Positions 41,280 through 52,500 of a stretch of DNA of 64,000 nucleotides are shown in pieces. The stretch spans positions 1,622,896 to 1,686,895 of the forward strand of contig JAJEKV010000085.1 of NCBI GenBank assembly GCA_021234155.1, written 5' to 3'. The stretch's first letter is position 1; every line of letters starts with the position of its first letter. A program made the translations under genes and the position numbers. This DNA comes from Isoetes taiwanensis (Eukaryota > Streptophyta > Lycopodiopsida > Isoetales > Isoetaceae). The notes under the pieces were generated by a model that did not search any database, had not been told where the DNA came from, and saw nothing but the letters and a program-made list of their open reading frames with translations.

Positions 41280-43620
41280 ACATGGGTTGTTCTTACTTTG
41301 CATCATAGCCTTGTACGTACCAGCCTGCATTGCGACCTCTTTGGGCTTCAATATCATTCACAGATATTCAGAGCAAGGGCAAAAAAACTTCCCTGAAGGC
41401 ACATGGAGATGACAGTCGATTATGGCCAGCAAAAACAAAAAGAATTCCATGAAGTCCTACATTTACATGACAGATTTCGCTTGCGGACGTATGCTTCAAA
41501 ACAATGACCCAATTTATATTCTCACAGGGAACTTGACCATAGATCTCGGATCACGTTTTGGCTGGTAAGACACCAAATAATGCTCATTTCATCCTTCTAT
41601 TCGAACAGTTCAAATATAGGAAAATGCAATACTGAATATGTCTAATTTAGGATCCAATATGCTCTTGTTGACCTGGGAACACCAAATGTTACATTTCTGG
41701 TAGCACTTTGATACGGAGAAGTGACTTGTTTTTGGGTTACCTTGTGAATGCCAACAATGTTCAACCTAAATCCTGACAAATATCCTACAGTGGCAAGTTA
41801 TCTTACCCATTCCCACCATAATTTCAAAATTTTCATAATCCCTATTTGTCAGATGTTTAAATCCTTTGTCTCTGCAGAAAGCAGTTAAGACCACACTAAG
41901 TGAATACACACCATCATCATCAACAACAAGCAGCCCTGTGAGTTGCAGCGACAGTGTAATTGGGAAGCCAGTGCTCAAGTGCTAATCAACAATGCCCATA
42001 CAAGGTGCACACCTTTCTGAGAACACTGCAACATCAGGAGTTCTGGTGAAGGATGTTATACACCTAGCTCATGAAAATAACTGGGCCAATCAAGTGCAAG
42101 CTAACATTACATTTGGGTATGCATTCAAATAGACTTAAAATCTCATGGCCAGATATATTCATATTGGGACAATACTTCAATAGATGCAAAGTTAAATAAT
42201 ATATTCATACTGGGAATAATTTTTTAACAGATGTGGACAAAATCAAACTGGCATTTTCCTGGATGGAGGAGCATTTAATGGTCTGATGGGTTTAGGCCTG
42301 GGACAAGAATCACTCCCCAGCCTTCTCGCCAAGGATGGACTAATTCAGAACTCTTTCTCAATGTGCTTTTTAGTAATGAGGATACGACAGGAAGAATCCT
42401 CTTTGGGGATACAGGAATCCCTGGACAAAAGACAACAGCAATTGTTAGCAGGTAGGCGTTTCTCTTTTCACAATTAGGAATCAACTTCATCCAACAATTG
42501 CAGCATCCAAAACATATTATTAATTGGACCAACCTTTGAATACAGTACTGCATACTTTGTTAGCATTTGAAGGAATCCAAGTTGGAAAAGGATACGTGCA
42601 GTCCAACTTTTAAGGCCATCTTTGATACTGGAACATCACTTACTTACTTGCCTTCTGCTATTTATAATGCTGTTACCACTGCTGTAAGTTATCTACTGTT
42701 TGCTTTGTTTGGTCATTTTGTTTCGTTCTATGATGCTTAAAAAATTCTAATCTGCAGTTCGATCAACAAATTCAACTCCAGCATGTTTTTATATCAAGTG
42801 ACTCAGAACTTTACAACTTCTGCTACCGTTTGGGAGTAAGTGACAATTTTAACCAGCTATCTCAGACAAAATAAAGCAACTAGTCCTGTGCATACCTTTT
42901 TGACATACTAAATTTATTCCGAAATTTTGACTTTTGTAATATTTCTAAGCTGCTTTCAAAACCCTGATCCAAATTAGGTCAAGCAAATTTGAAGCACCTG
43001 TTATCATATTGAACTTCACCGGGGGTGCTGATTACGAAGTCTTCGTTCCTTATATTCTTATAGAAAAGGTTGGTGTTGAAGAAATTGTGTGCTCAATGAA
43101 AACTTTCTCATTCCCCCACACACCATATCTGCAGGGTAAAGTAATATGTTTGGCAGTGATGGAGTCAAATAACGTGGCGATAATTGGCCGTATGTCTTAA
43201 TACAGAAAATGTCTACGGCAATCCACCATAATAGTTTGCTAATCAGACCCTGTTTGCATGTCAGAGAACTTTATGGGCGGTTATAAGATCATATTCAACA
43301 GGGAAACCCAGATGCTAGGATGGACAGAGTCAAACTGTAAGTAAAGTCACAAGTTTTTGTGTTTTTTTCTAACAAGTTAGATGATACAAGCAGGGATTAA
43401 GACATACTTTTCATTGAGTAATAGGTTACGATATTACCGAGTCGAGTGCTCCACAGAAGGCTCCGACACCAAATGCTGAGGTACCATCTCCAAATTCGCC
43501 ACTAAATGTAAGCCCCCCACAAACAACTGCGGCAGCCGGGCCTGCATCCTCAGGCTGGATCGCAAAAAGAACACAATGGTACATTGTTTTGCTGTTATTC
43601 GTTGTGCTTTTGTGACAAAA
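41280..43620 (+). pseudogene. Aspartyl protease (A1 family, C-terminal anchor) pseudogene
   Basis: The exon structure of a plant aspartyl protease family protein is still readable on the plus strand. Exon 1 (about 41280-41565) encodes FNIIHRYSEQ and, in another frame, HLHDRFR. Exon 2 starts at 41651 with QYALVDLGTPNVTFLVAL, but the first catalytic Asp-Thr-Gly box is broken by two small insertions. Exon 3 (41878-42116) has SEYTPSSSTTSSPVSCSD and a KDVIHLAHENNWANQVQANI block. Exon 4 (42231-42451) has FNGLMGLGLGQESLPSLLA. Exon 5 (about 42564-42683) keeps the second active site, IFDTGTSLTYLP. Later exons (42759-43617) have FTGGADYEVFVP, VAIIGRENFMGGYKIIFNRE in split form, and a Pro/Ser-rich tail with a hydrophobic end (WYIVLLLFVVLL). 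That fits a GPI- or membrane-anchored extracellular protease. Frameshifts and stops in exons 1-5 make it inactive. Confidence 0.88.
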
Positions 43621-43980
43621 TTTTCAAATTCTTTGACAATAAATTTGCAAATCCACGGCTTACATTGCATTTTTGGATACAAGTTGACATTGTGCTGTAA
43701 AAGGGAAGAATTAAACTTAGAACCTAGGTGCAAATACTTCTAAACCATTTCAAAGGAAGAGTCAAATGACGGTTAATAATTCAGCGATCACGATCTCGCA
43801 AAATATGGACTTGATGACAAAACCCTTGCACCTTCGAGACAAGGAAAGGATTATTGGTCTTATAATTTTTATTTGTATTATAATGTGAACATGCATATAT
43901 TCATACCCTAAACCTGAATTTTTTGATTTGACATGGGAGTTCACAGGTTGGCTCCCATGGGAATTTTATAGAATGTTGAA

Positions 43981-45585
43981 TTATTTTTTTGAAGGACTCA
44001 TACTTTATTTAATAAGAAGTCAAATACAAAATAAAGATGCAAAAATAGAAATAAAATCTCGGGAGGATAAGCAAGATCCATCCCACCGAGGCGGCTTGCC
44101 TATGTATAAGAGCACATCCAAATGCCTATGCATAAGTGCACACATTCAAATGCATAAGATCAAAGCCTCTTACAAGAGGCAAGCTTAAAACAATGATAAG
44201 TCTTAGCAATACTACCTTGAGCATATTGAAGAACACGACCATCCGCCACATCCGGACCTTTGAAGGCCACTAGTCTTCATCTTTTTTTCGAGATAGTTCA
44301 AAGCAAGCGCCCTGATGCTAGATGAAAAGCTTGGCTTTGATATCTATCCCAAGTCTTGGGGTAAACTACCAAAAGCTCTTGTTGACTTGTTAGTGAGACG
44401 AGAACAACCAAACCTTATAAATATCTAAGATGGCCACATATGAAGAAGCAAAGCTCAATGGTCTCCATTCTACGCTTGCATAATGGACATAGATTTGATA
44501 CTCTAGACTCATACTTGTGGAGAAACATATTAACCCAAGACACATGTGAAGAATCGCCGCCAAAGTAACGCCCACTTTTTAGGATGAAGTAGCTTATCCC
44601 ATGGCCAAGTCCACATCCCGCTTCCATTGACGAGGGAATGAGTTGAAGGTGCCAAGTATTTGAGAAAGTATGTCAACATCAAGCGGCCGGTGATATATAG
44701 AGTTCACAAGTCTGCACTCCTTAACCTCCTGATGACAAACCCACACCAAGGTATCTTTTTATTGTGGCAGACTAGATTGTAGAGAGTCAACAACTTTTTG
44801 TCAAAGAGCTCTATCCCGTCAGCCTAACAAAAACTTTAACCAAAAAAGCCTTCCATGTCCGACAAGTTATTAAGTAACTTGAAAAGCACAAAGAAGCCAA
44901 CGCGCAGGAGGGCGGGATACACATAAACCGAGACAAACTTGAATTGATCAAGAAGCTATTTATACATGGATTTAACGTTTCTCTCTAACAAATTAAACTC
45001 TTTTGGACTTACTTGAATATATCGTAATACATGTATGGTGACACGCATCACCCATATAACTACCTGGCTAACCATCAATGCTTTAGTTTACTAACTTCAA
45101 CACCCTTTTTAATCTAAAATGTGAATCAACTTATCCTTTTCAAGTACAAATCTCCCCTTTAAGTTGATTCCTCTTGGCTTTTAGTACATGTGTTCTGTAG
45201 TATCCTCATCATTTATTATAGCCAAGTTGGAAATTTTAACAGTATCTGCATAACAAAAAGTGGGATTGGACAATCCCTTTTCTTTCTTTTCATCTATTTT
45301 CCTTTCTTTAGATTTATTATCTTGCCTTTCTTTGTCACAATCTCTAGCAATGTGCTCAAACCCATGACAAAAATACATTCAAACTTGGACATATCCCTCC
45401 CATCTTTTTTTTAAAACTTGTAATCTTGTTAGAAACTCCTGCTCACAAAAGCTTTTCTTTCACATCTTCCGTTGGAATATGATCTCTTATGAGCAGGCAC
45501 AATCAATAGGATCCCGAAAACCTGATATTGCTTCTTACAAATATATAACTTGATGGCAATCCTAATAAAATATCCTCGGCAATTT
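43981..45585 (-). mobile_element. Plant L1-type LINE, internally deleted
   Basis: The minus strand ends in a poly(A)-like run (ttttttt at 43986) preceded by a 3' UTR. ORF 44627-44415 contains FLHKYESRVSNLCPLCKRRM and ETIELCFFICGHLRYL, the zinc-binding domain (zf-RVT) at the C-terminus of plant LINE ORF2. Further right, 45378-45181 encodes YFCHGFEHIARDCDKERQD, a CCHC-type knuckle as found in LINE ORF1, followed by Lys/Glu-rich sequence. The RT and endonuclease that should lie between are absent, so most of ORF2 is deleted. The gypsy 3' LTR abuts it at 45586. That the two parts belong to one LINE is inferred from order and strand. Confidence 0.65.
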
Positions 45586-46876
45586 TGTGGCGTCCCCTAC
45601 TCGTATACGGGCGCAGACTCACCGTCTACAAAAGCGGAGTTCATCCCCCCATACCAGGCTCCATGCCGTCTGAGGGGCCCTCCACATGACACCCAAAATG
45701 GCGGGTTCGGTTCCGGAGAAGAGTGAAAGGGTCATTTTACCCCCATCTCCCCTCGGGGCCTACCTAGGCGCGAGGCGTAAAACATACATGTCGTTATATA
45801 ATACAAGCACATATCCACCTCGAAGGGTGGCCCATCACATCTGCATACAGACAAGGTGAGCACAATACATATGGGGAGTCCTACCAAGGCTCAGACTCAA
45901 GGGGATGGTCGCTTGGGTCTCGAGTTCATTAGCAGGCGGGAATTCATGGCAATGGTTTTACCGGCATATGAACATGGCATAGGGTTGTCCACTCCATCCG
46001 CCCCTTTTTGTGCACACTTTGCGAGTAGGCTGAAGGGTGTTGGGACCTGACCGTAGCCCTCACGGATGCATAGCCAAAGGGGCTATTCACGGGTCTCATC
46101 CTCCCGATTCGGGACATGGGCAGGAAGGGATGCTCCCTCCTGATAAATCTCGCATGCCGACTCAAAGGTGATTAGAGGGGTGCCCTTTGCAGTATTCAAT
46201 CAACCCACTGAAAAGTGTACACCACTTCATCGGTGTCGAGTCCATGCCCTACCCACACTTTCGGTGGTAAGCCATTAGACCTAGTCACTATGATCCCCTC
46301 GTAGGCCTTACACACCGAGGATGGCTTCAAGAGTCGGAACATGAACCTCCTTCTTAGCCCGGTCCCAGCCCCTTCACCCACAAACTGTGTGTGTGGTTCT
46401 TGTGCCTGAGGCCGAATCTATAGTGTGCTAGAGAGGCTAATCTAGGAGCATCTACTACCAAGCTTGAGGTCTCTACCCCCTTCCCAATACAAGGGAGTTC
46501 ATAGAGATACATCATCCCATATACATCACGTAAGAACTAAAGAACTATATCTAGTATATATCATAGAGTTAGGTTCTTTAGTTAGAGGTCGGGTATCTAG
46601 AGATCTAGAAGGTGCTATGGGCAATTTAATAGGCTAAACCTACCTGATTCTATAACTGAAATAGGGTTTAGACTATTTAATTGGCCAAATACCGATCCTT
46701 GAGTGGCTCCTCCTCGACCGAAGTTCGACCATCCTATTTGAAACGCATCGAATCAAGGGAAACTAATGGTGCAATTCTCTCGGCAGAAGCGGGAGGCGGT
46801 TTTGGCTCTTGAGGCAGCCAAAAACAGAGCTCTAAAACCCTAGAAAACGAAAAATGGGCAAGTTAGGGTTTCCCTT

Positions 46877-46886
46877 CTTAAATAGA
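46877..46886 (-). promoter_or_regulatory. TATA-like box in the gypsy element 2 LTR
   Basis: TCTATTTAAG on the minus strand, about 400 bp into the LTR, followed by a leader rich in CCCTAA/TTTTAG motifs. Expected place for the element's promoter. Confidence 0.35.
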
Positions 46887-46987
46887 CAAAGGGGTTGGCT
46901 AGGGTTTCCACTTATCCCCTTGGCATGTGGGATAATTGGGAATAGGCCCACTTGCCTTTAATGGCTAGGTGGCGAATGTGACCACAT

Positions 46988-47130
46988 GGAAATGTGTGCC
47001 CACATTAATATGTACATTGGTAAATGTGCACATTAATTGCACACTTAGGTATGGGCCCACTTGGCATAAAGTGTCCATATGGAAATGTGTGCCCACATTA
47101 ATGTGTACATTGGTAAATGTGCACATTAAT
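46988..47130. repeat. Direct repeat, 50 bp x 2, within the LTR
   Basis: GGAAATGTGTGCCCACATTA and the following 30 bases occur at 46988-47037 and again at 47081-47130 with one change (atatgt/atgtgt). The 43 bp between share partial similarity (gggcccacttggca). Confidence 0.8.
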
Positions 47131-47281
47131 ACTAATGCACATTCTTAGCAAGTTGCCCCCAGGGCTACCCAACTGGGTTACACGCCGGTTATGCAGCGTC
47201 GGTCCAGGTCGGCGTGCAGCGGCGTGGCCGATTTGATGCGATATATCGTCCCGGGGACCGTATATTGTTGAACGCGTCACA

Positions 47282-47294
47282 TTCTCCCCACCTT
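47282..47294 (-). promoter_or_regulatory. Polypurine tract of gypsy element 2
   Basis: AAGGTGGGGAGAA on the minus strand directly before the LTR start TGTGACGC. A second purine-rich block (GGTGGGGGAGA) lies about 40 bp further upstream. Confidence 0.65.
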
Positions 47295-47299
47295 GAAAT

Positions 47300-48180
47300 G
47301 ATGTGTCCTCAAGCGGCATCGTGGTCTCCCCCACCTTGGGATCATCCTAACCTGCAATCAACCACGGTGCATACGATATTCTACTATAATACTTACACAC
47401 ATTTATTAAGATTACCTTAAGGTAATATTTTTAGAACATTATTAATGCCATTATATTATGAAATAGCTTGTCAATTCATAACATCTTTTAAGCAAGTTAC
47501 TCGGATAGTTTTACTTATCACGACAATTAAGTTTATCAAAATTTTAACATTTCATGTCTAACATTATTGTTCGAGGTACTCTTCATTCCTTGCAACACAT
47601 TCCAACAAAATTTGTGTTGCAAGTCTTCGTAGAACTTCGGCCTCCTCGCCCTCCCGGAGCGCTCTATTGGCCTGCAGGTCGACACTACGTTAGTACCATT
47701 TTAATTATTAATAAAATTTTGGTTATATGGTGACCACCCCACCTATCTACATGGATGCATGGCTAATCTCCCTACAGTGGGAAGAGGGTGAATCTTCCAT
47801 TATGGCCGTGGAGACATCGCCTATATGCCTATATGCCGCTCATGCCTACACCCTAGTTGCCTGGAGGGGGATAGGTCCTTCCCCGTATATGGGGGCGAAG
47901 GCCCCATTCCTCCTATCAAAGCATATATGGGGCTAGAGGTGCTTTTCCTATCAGTGCATTCCTTAATGACCTCCTTTCTCTCGAGGTCGTCTACTTCCGT
48001 GGGACAGAAGTAGACTTTCTAATCTACCTTCCACTCGCCCAAGCGAAAACGCGGTCATGCCTACATTGACATTACACCCGCGCCCTAGAGATCAATCGTA
48101 GTGGTCCTATCATCGATAACAACGCATGCGACCCATACCTAGCATAGGTTGCATCGTGGAATTAATCTTAACTATCACGA
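47300..48180. other. Non-coding stretch between pol and 3' LTR of gypsy element 2
   Basis: No domain recognised. Short imperfect repeats occur (cctatatgccta; ctatgatattctactata style). Confidence 0.35.
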
Positions 48181-51100
48181 GAATTAATCTACACAAATCG
48201 ACATGCCCGGAGCGATTTCTTCGGAGATGACTTTGCCGTCCCCATTGCTCCATAAACCGCGCATCTTTGCTTTACTAGATCTTTTCTTAAGTACCCACGC
48301 CACGCCTTCCACCCGGTTTCCACTTAACCAAATATTGGAGGAACTCCGACCTCCTTGTTTTCTTTTGAAAGCTTTATCAAGAATCAGTGCGGAACTATTT
48401 CCAAATGCTCTTCTCATTTCCAACAACGTTGGAGTGTCCAAGACTTGCCTTCGATTTGGAGTGTGCTTCTTCAACAAACTCACGTGGAAGACCTTATGAA
48501 TCTTTAGGTGTCTTTGGCAAGTCTAGCTTGTAGGATTGATTACCTACTCTCTTGACTATTCTCAAGGGTCCAGACCCACCTTGGAGCAAGCTTCTTGCAA
48601 TTCCTATCCCCGAAGCTTGCACCGCTTGACCTTGATCTTGAGCCAAACATCATCTCCAACTTTGAACTCTCTACGATCGTTTCGATGCTTGTCGGCGATG
48701 CTCTTTTCAATGCGACTTCTTGTCGCCGCGGATATCCTCGAACTTCTTCCACGAATCGCTGCGATATCGGGCCAACATCTGGCTACGAAAACCTCTACTT
48801 TTTGACACGGATTGTGCCAAGTATCCGGAGTTAGGCAATCGATAGCCGTAATTAATCATAAAATGCGACATTTGGGATGATTCCCTTGCTTGGTGCTATT
48901 GTAGGCAAACTCCACCAAGTGAATAAATTCTTCCCACATACCTTGCTTATTCCGACATAGTTTCGTGAGCATGTCTTCCAAAATCCCGTTGGTCCGCCTC
49001 CGCTCGCCATCCGTCCGAGGATGATACGCCCGTGCTCATGGATAGTTTCGTCTAAATGGTCGCAAAGAGGTCTTGCCAGAAGGCACTCATAAACTTCGGA
49101 TCCCTGTCGGAGATAATCTCCCTTGGCATGCCATGAAGCCTGAAGATCTCTTTGGTGAAGAGCTTTGCTGTATCCATAGCCGTATCTGTGGTCCTGCAAG
49201 GCACAAAATGTGCCATCTTTGACAACTTGTCGACCACTACCATCAAGGCATCCTTTCCTCTTACTGTTCTTGGAAGCCCTGTGATGAAATCCATGCTGAT
49301 CACCTCCCACTTAGCGTTTGGCACCGCTAATGGCTCTAATGCTCCTGGAATTCGAAGCTGCTCTGCCTTCGTCTGCTGACATAGTTGACATTCTCTGATG
49401 TAGCGAGCTACTTGCTTCTTCATTCTCGCCAATAATAGGCGCCGCGACTTTGAAATATGTTTTCATGAATCCCGCATGGCCAGCTATTGGGCTGTTAGCG
49501 TGTCATGGAGGATCAATTTCCTTACACCTCGATGATTCGCACGCACAACTTGTTCTTATGGTATAACAGGTTGCCTTCCTTCTTATAATGTTTAAAGGCT
49601 TCCCGCTCCCTTAGCCTTCCTAGAGAGGCTTGCCCATACTTCCTTGAAATCCACATCCGCTTGGCAAGGACTCTTCAATCTTCTTACCAAAGTCGCCGGA
49701 GAGCGCCGAAATTGCATTGCAATGCACTCTAGTTGTCGGGGGATGCCTTGAAAGCATCCGCTACCACATTGAGCTTCCCCGGCTTGTAGACTATATCAAA
49801 AGTCGCCCTACTCTTCAAGGAACTCCATCCACCTTCTACGCCTCAAAGTTGAGGTGTGTGGTTGCGTGAATACATACCGAGGCTCATGATGAATTACGTA
49901 TCCAACCGAACTTCCTTCCCAAAAGATAGTGCCTCCAAATTCTTAATGCCCCGATGGTACAAGCAATTCCTCGATCGTGGGTGGGGTAGCTGCGTTTTAG
50001 CGTCGTTCATCTTCCTGGAATCATACGCTACCACACGGCTCTTCTTGCATGAGCACCGCATCAGCGCTATCTTACTTTCAGCGTGCACGCTACAAGCTTA
50101 TCTTTCTCTCGGGTCCTTAGGGTTAGGGGGGGCATTGTTAAGGCTTCCTTCAACAATTCAAACCCCTCGCGGGCTTTCTTATTGCCAATGCTCAGCCTAA
50201 TCTTTCACCTTCTCCCTCGTCAAGTCACGTTAGCGGGGCGCTATCTTAGCAAAGTTCTTCACGAACTTCCCCGTAGTAACTGCTAGGCCGAAAAACTTCG
50301 ACTTCATGCACATTCTTCGGGCACCGGCCAGCGAATGACGGCTTCAATCTTGGCGAGGATCCGTCGAGATTCCTTCTCTTGAGATCACATGACCTGGTAT
50401 TCCACCTTCTCTCTTTGCAAAAGTGACACTTCGACAACTTGGCGTAAACGGTGCCTCTTCAACTTCTTTAGCACTCTCCTTAAGTGTTGTACGATGCTCT
50501 TCAAGGGATTTGCTATACACCAAGATGTCATCAAAGAATACAATCACAAAGGTGTCTAAAAACTCCCCCGAAGATGTCGCTCCACGAGCCTCATGAACGT
50601 CGCGGGCATTCGATAATCCGAGGCATTATCGCGGAACTCATAATGCCCATACCGCTTCCGGCGATCTTATGGATATCTTCTTCCTTTATCCCGACCGATG
50701 ATAACCTGACCTTAAGTTCCATTTTGGAGAAGACCTTTTGCACCTTGGAGTTGATCCATCAAGTCATCCGATGGAGGAGCATACTTGTTCTTAATGGTGT
50801 GTTTGTTCAATTGCCTATAGTCTATGCACATCCTTAAACCGCCATCCTTCTTCTTTACAAAGAGAATGGGTGCTCCAAATGGCGAGACGCTAGGTCTAAT
50901 GAAGCCTAGGTCGAGCAACTCCTATAATTGCTTCTTCAAATCAGGTCAACTCTCGCGCCGCCATTCTGTATGGAGCCTTGCTTGTCGACTTTGTTCCCGT
51001 TCGAGTGCTATCTCACACCCCGACTCCCCTATAAGGAGAGGAAGAGCCGCTTGATCTCATCCTGAAAGAGATCATGGAACTCGCGGATCAGCTTAGCTAT

Positions 51101-51400
51101 TTGCTTCGCAGCTTTGGCGGCACCTTTGTGTTCTTTGCTTTCTTCCGATTCGGCTCATTAATCTCAAGCTTGAAGATGTATGCCACCGCCGCTCTTGATG
51201 CACTTGAGCAGCCGCTTAGAAGACATACACCTCGCATGATGGGAACAACTTTTTTAACACGGATCTCAATGATCTTGCCGCCGGTGTTGGGAAGGTCACC
51301 TTCCGCTTTCCACAATCAATAATGGCCCCTGCTGGTCCAAGGTACTCCATTCCTATGATCAAGTCGTGATTGCCAATGCCCATTACTTCTGCCCCCCTTA
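48180..51400 (-). pseudogene. Gypsy element 2 pol with chromodomain
   Basis: Minus-strand blocks in order. Protease end: HDLIIGMEYLGPAGAIIDCG (51370-51300). [22 protein letters not shown] and [11 protein letters not shown] (50918-50800), then VFFDDILVYSKSLEEH (50540), the catalytic FxDD box typical of chromoviruses, and GHVISREGISTDP. RNase H: remnants ending YKPGKLNVVADAF (about 49775). Integrase: YIRECQLCQQTKAEQLR (zinc finger end), Asp in SMDFITGLP, Asp in ISDRDPKF, with Glu expected in a damaged stretch near 49040. A chromodomain-like EFLQYLVKWKPGG follows at about 48330-48300, in a frame different from its neighbours. Chromodomains direct chromovirus integration to heterochromatin. Many frameshifts, so no working protein. 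Confidence 0.85.
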
Positions 51401-52500
51401 TCCGATATTAATCCACTCGCAAGTCGGCTGTCGGGTTAATTCTCTTTGCCCGCCGCCCCCTCCTTTGCGCCTCCACTTGCTAAGACAACGGGCCTTGGCT
51501 TTGACTTTAGTGGTTTCAACTTCAACATTTGAACCATTTCGGGATGCAAAGTTATGGTTACTTCCCCGAAGTCTGCTCCGACTATGAAGGACTTGGTCTT
51601 GGCCTTCCCCTATCTTGTGGGAAATTACTTTATACCGGCTCTCCTTGCTCGTATCTATTGGCGGCAAAGATATGACACTCACCCTCGAATGTAGTCACGC
51701 TCCTTCCCCGCCGCCGTCGCCGATGAGTGTCCCAATCTCCCAACTCCGCTAGTGCTGCACTCATGGCGTAGGGGCGGTTCATTTGTCTATGGCCGGCCGA
51801 AGCACACGGAAACAAAGGCGCTTTTCTATGCACTCCAGTCTCTTTTCCTTGGGCATAGCCTCGCAAAAGGATCGCGACCGCTTGGAGTAGTTTGACCCCT
51901 CTCCCCGCTTGTCCTTGAAGGACACCCAGCTTCTTCTCTTGTTTGTTTCCCACGAGTTTTGCCACCATATGGGGCTCTAGCCGACACGACTGGGCTGCCC
52001 CTGGGGCTATAGCTCCCTGTTGCCTTGCCTTTATCCTTCCGTAATCTGCCGCCTGCGCCCGCTATTCTGAGGTCCCCTTCCTCGCAAGCTTATTGCCTTG
52101 GACTCTGCTTACGACATCGTCTTAGGGTTTATTGCCCTTACAAGTTTAAGGATCTCCTCATTCAGCCCTTCAATATAGCTTTCTCTTTGCATGCTTCTCA
52201 CCCAACTTTGGCACATACATTTCCGACCTCATGAATTCCTCCGTATACTATACGGGCAGTTGTTGCCTTGTTGCAACTTCAGAACTGCTGCATCATCTTG
52301 GACTTGTACTCTCTTGGGACGTAATGGCGTTTTTTGAAGGCTTTAGCAAACTTCCCCAACTTGCAGAAGCATCCCCGCTTAAGCCATGTGCCTTTGCATA
52401 ACCTTTCCACCAAATCCATGCGCCTCCTTTCAAGTTGGCATTTTGCCATTCTACCTTGTCCTTGTCCTTCATGCCATAGAGCATTGCCGTATTCACTCAT
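51400..52500 (-). pseudogene. Gypsy element 2 gag core and gag-protease junction
   Basis: The minus-strand gag core is visible at 52500-52265: EWQNANLKGGAWIWWKGYAK and FKKRHYVPREYKSKMMQQF, matching the retrotransposon gag capsid domain (a W..L.G.A..WW pattern followed by F...F.P). Downstream are Lys/Arg/Gln-rich stretches (51968-51630) where the zinc knuckle would lie; no clean CCHC remains. The protease catalytic Asp box is not recognisable; only its C-terminal part near 51350 is. Confidence 0.7.

Larger units (their letters stand above)
45586..47281 (-). repeat. 3' LTR of gypsy element 2
   Basis: On the plus strand it begins TGTGGCGTCCCCTAC and ends AACGCGTCACA. On the minus strand it starts TGTGACGCGTTC right after a purine-rich tract and ends CGCCACA, giving short inverted ends. 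About 1.7 kb. It contains a TATA-like TATTTAAG (46877-46886, minus). The left border rests on the inverted end only. Confidence 0.65.
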
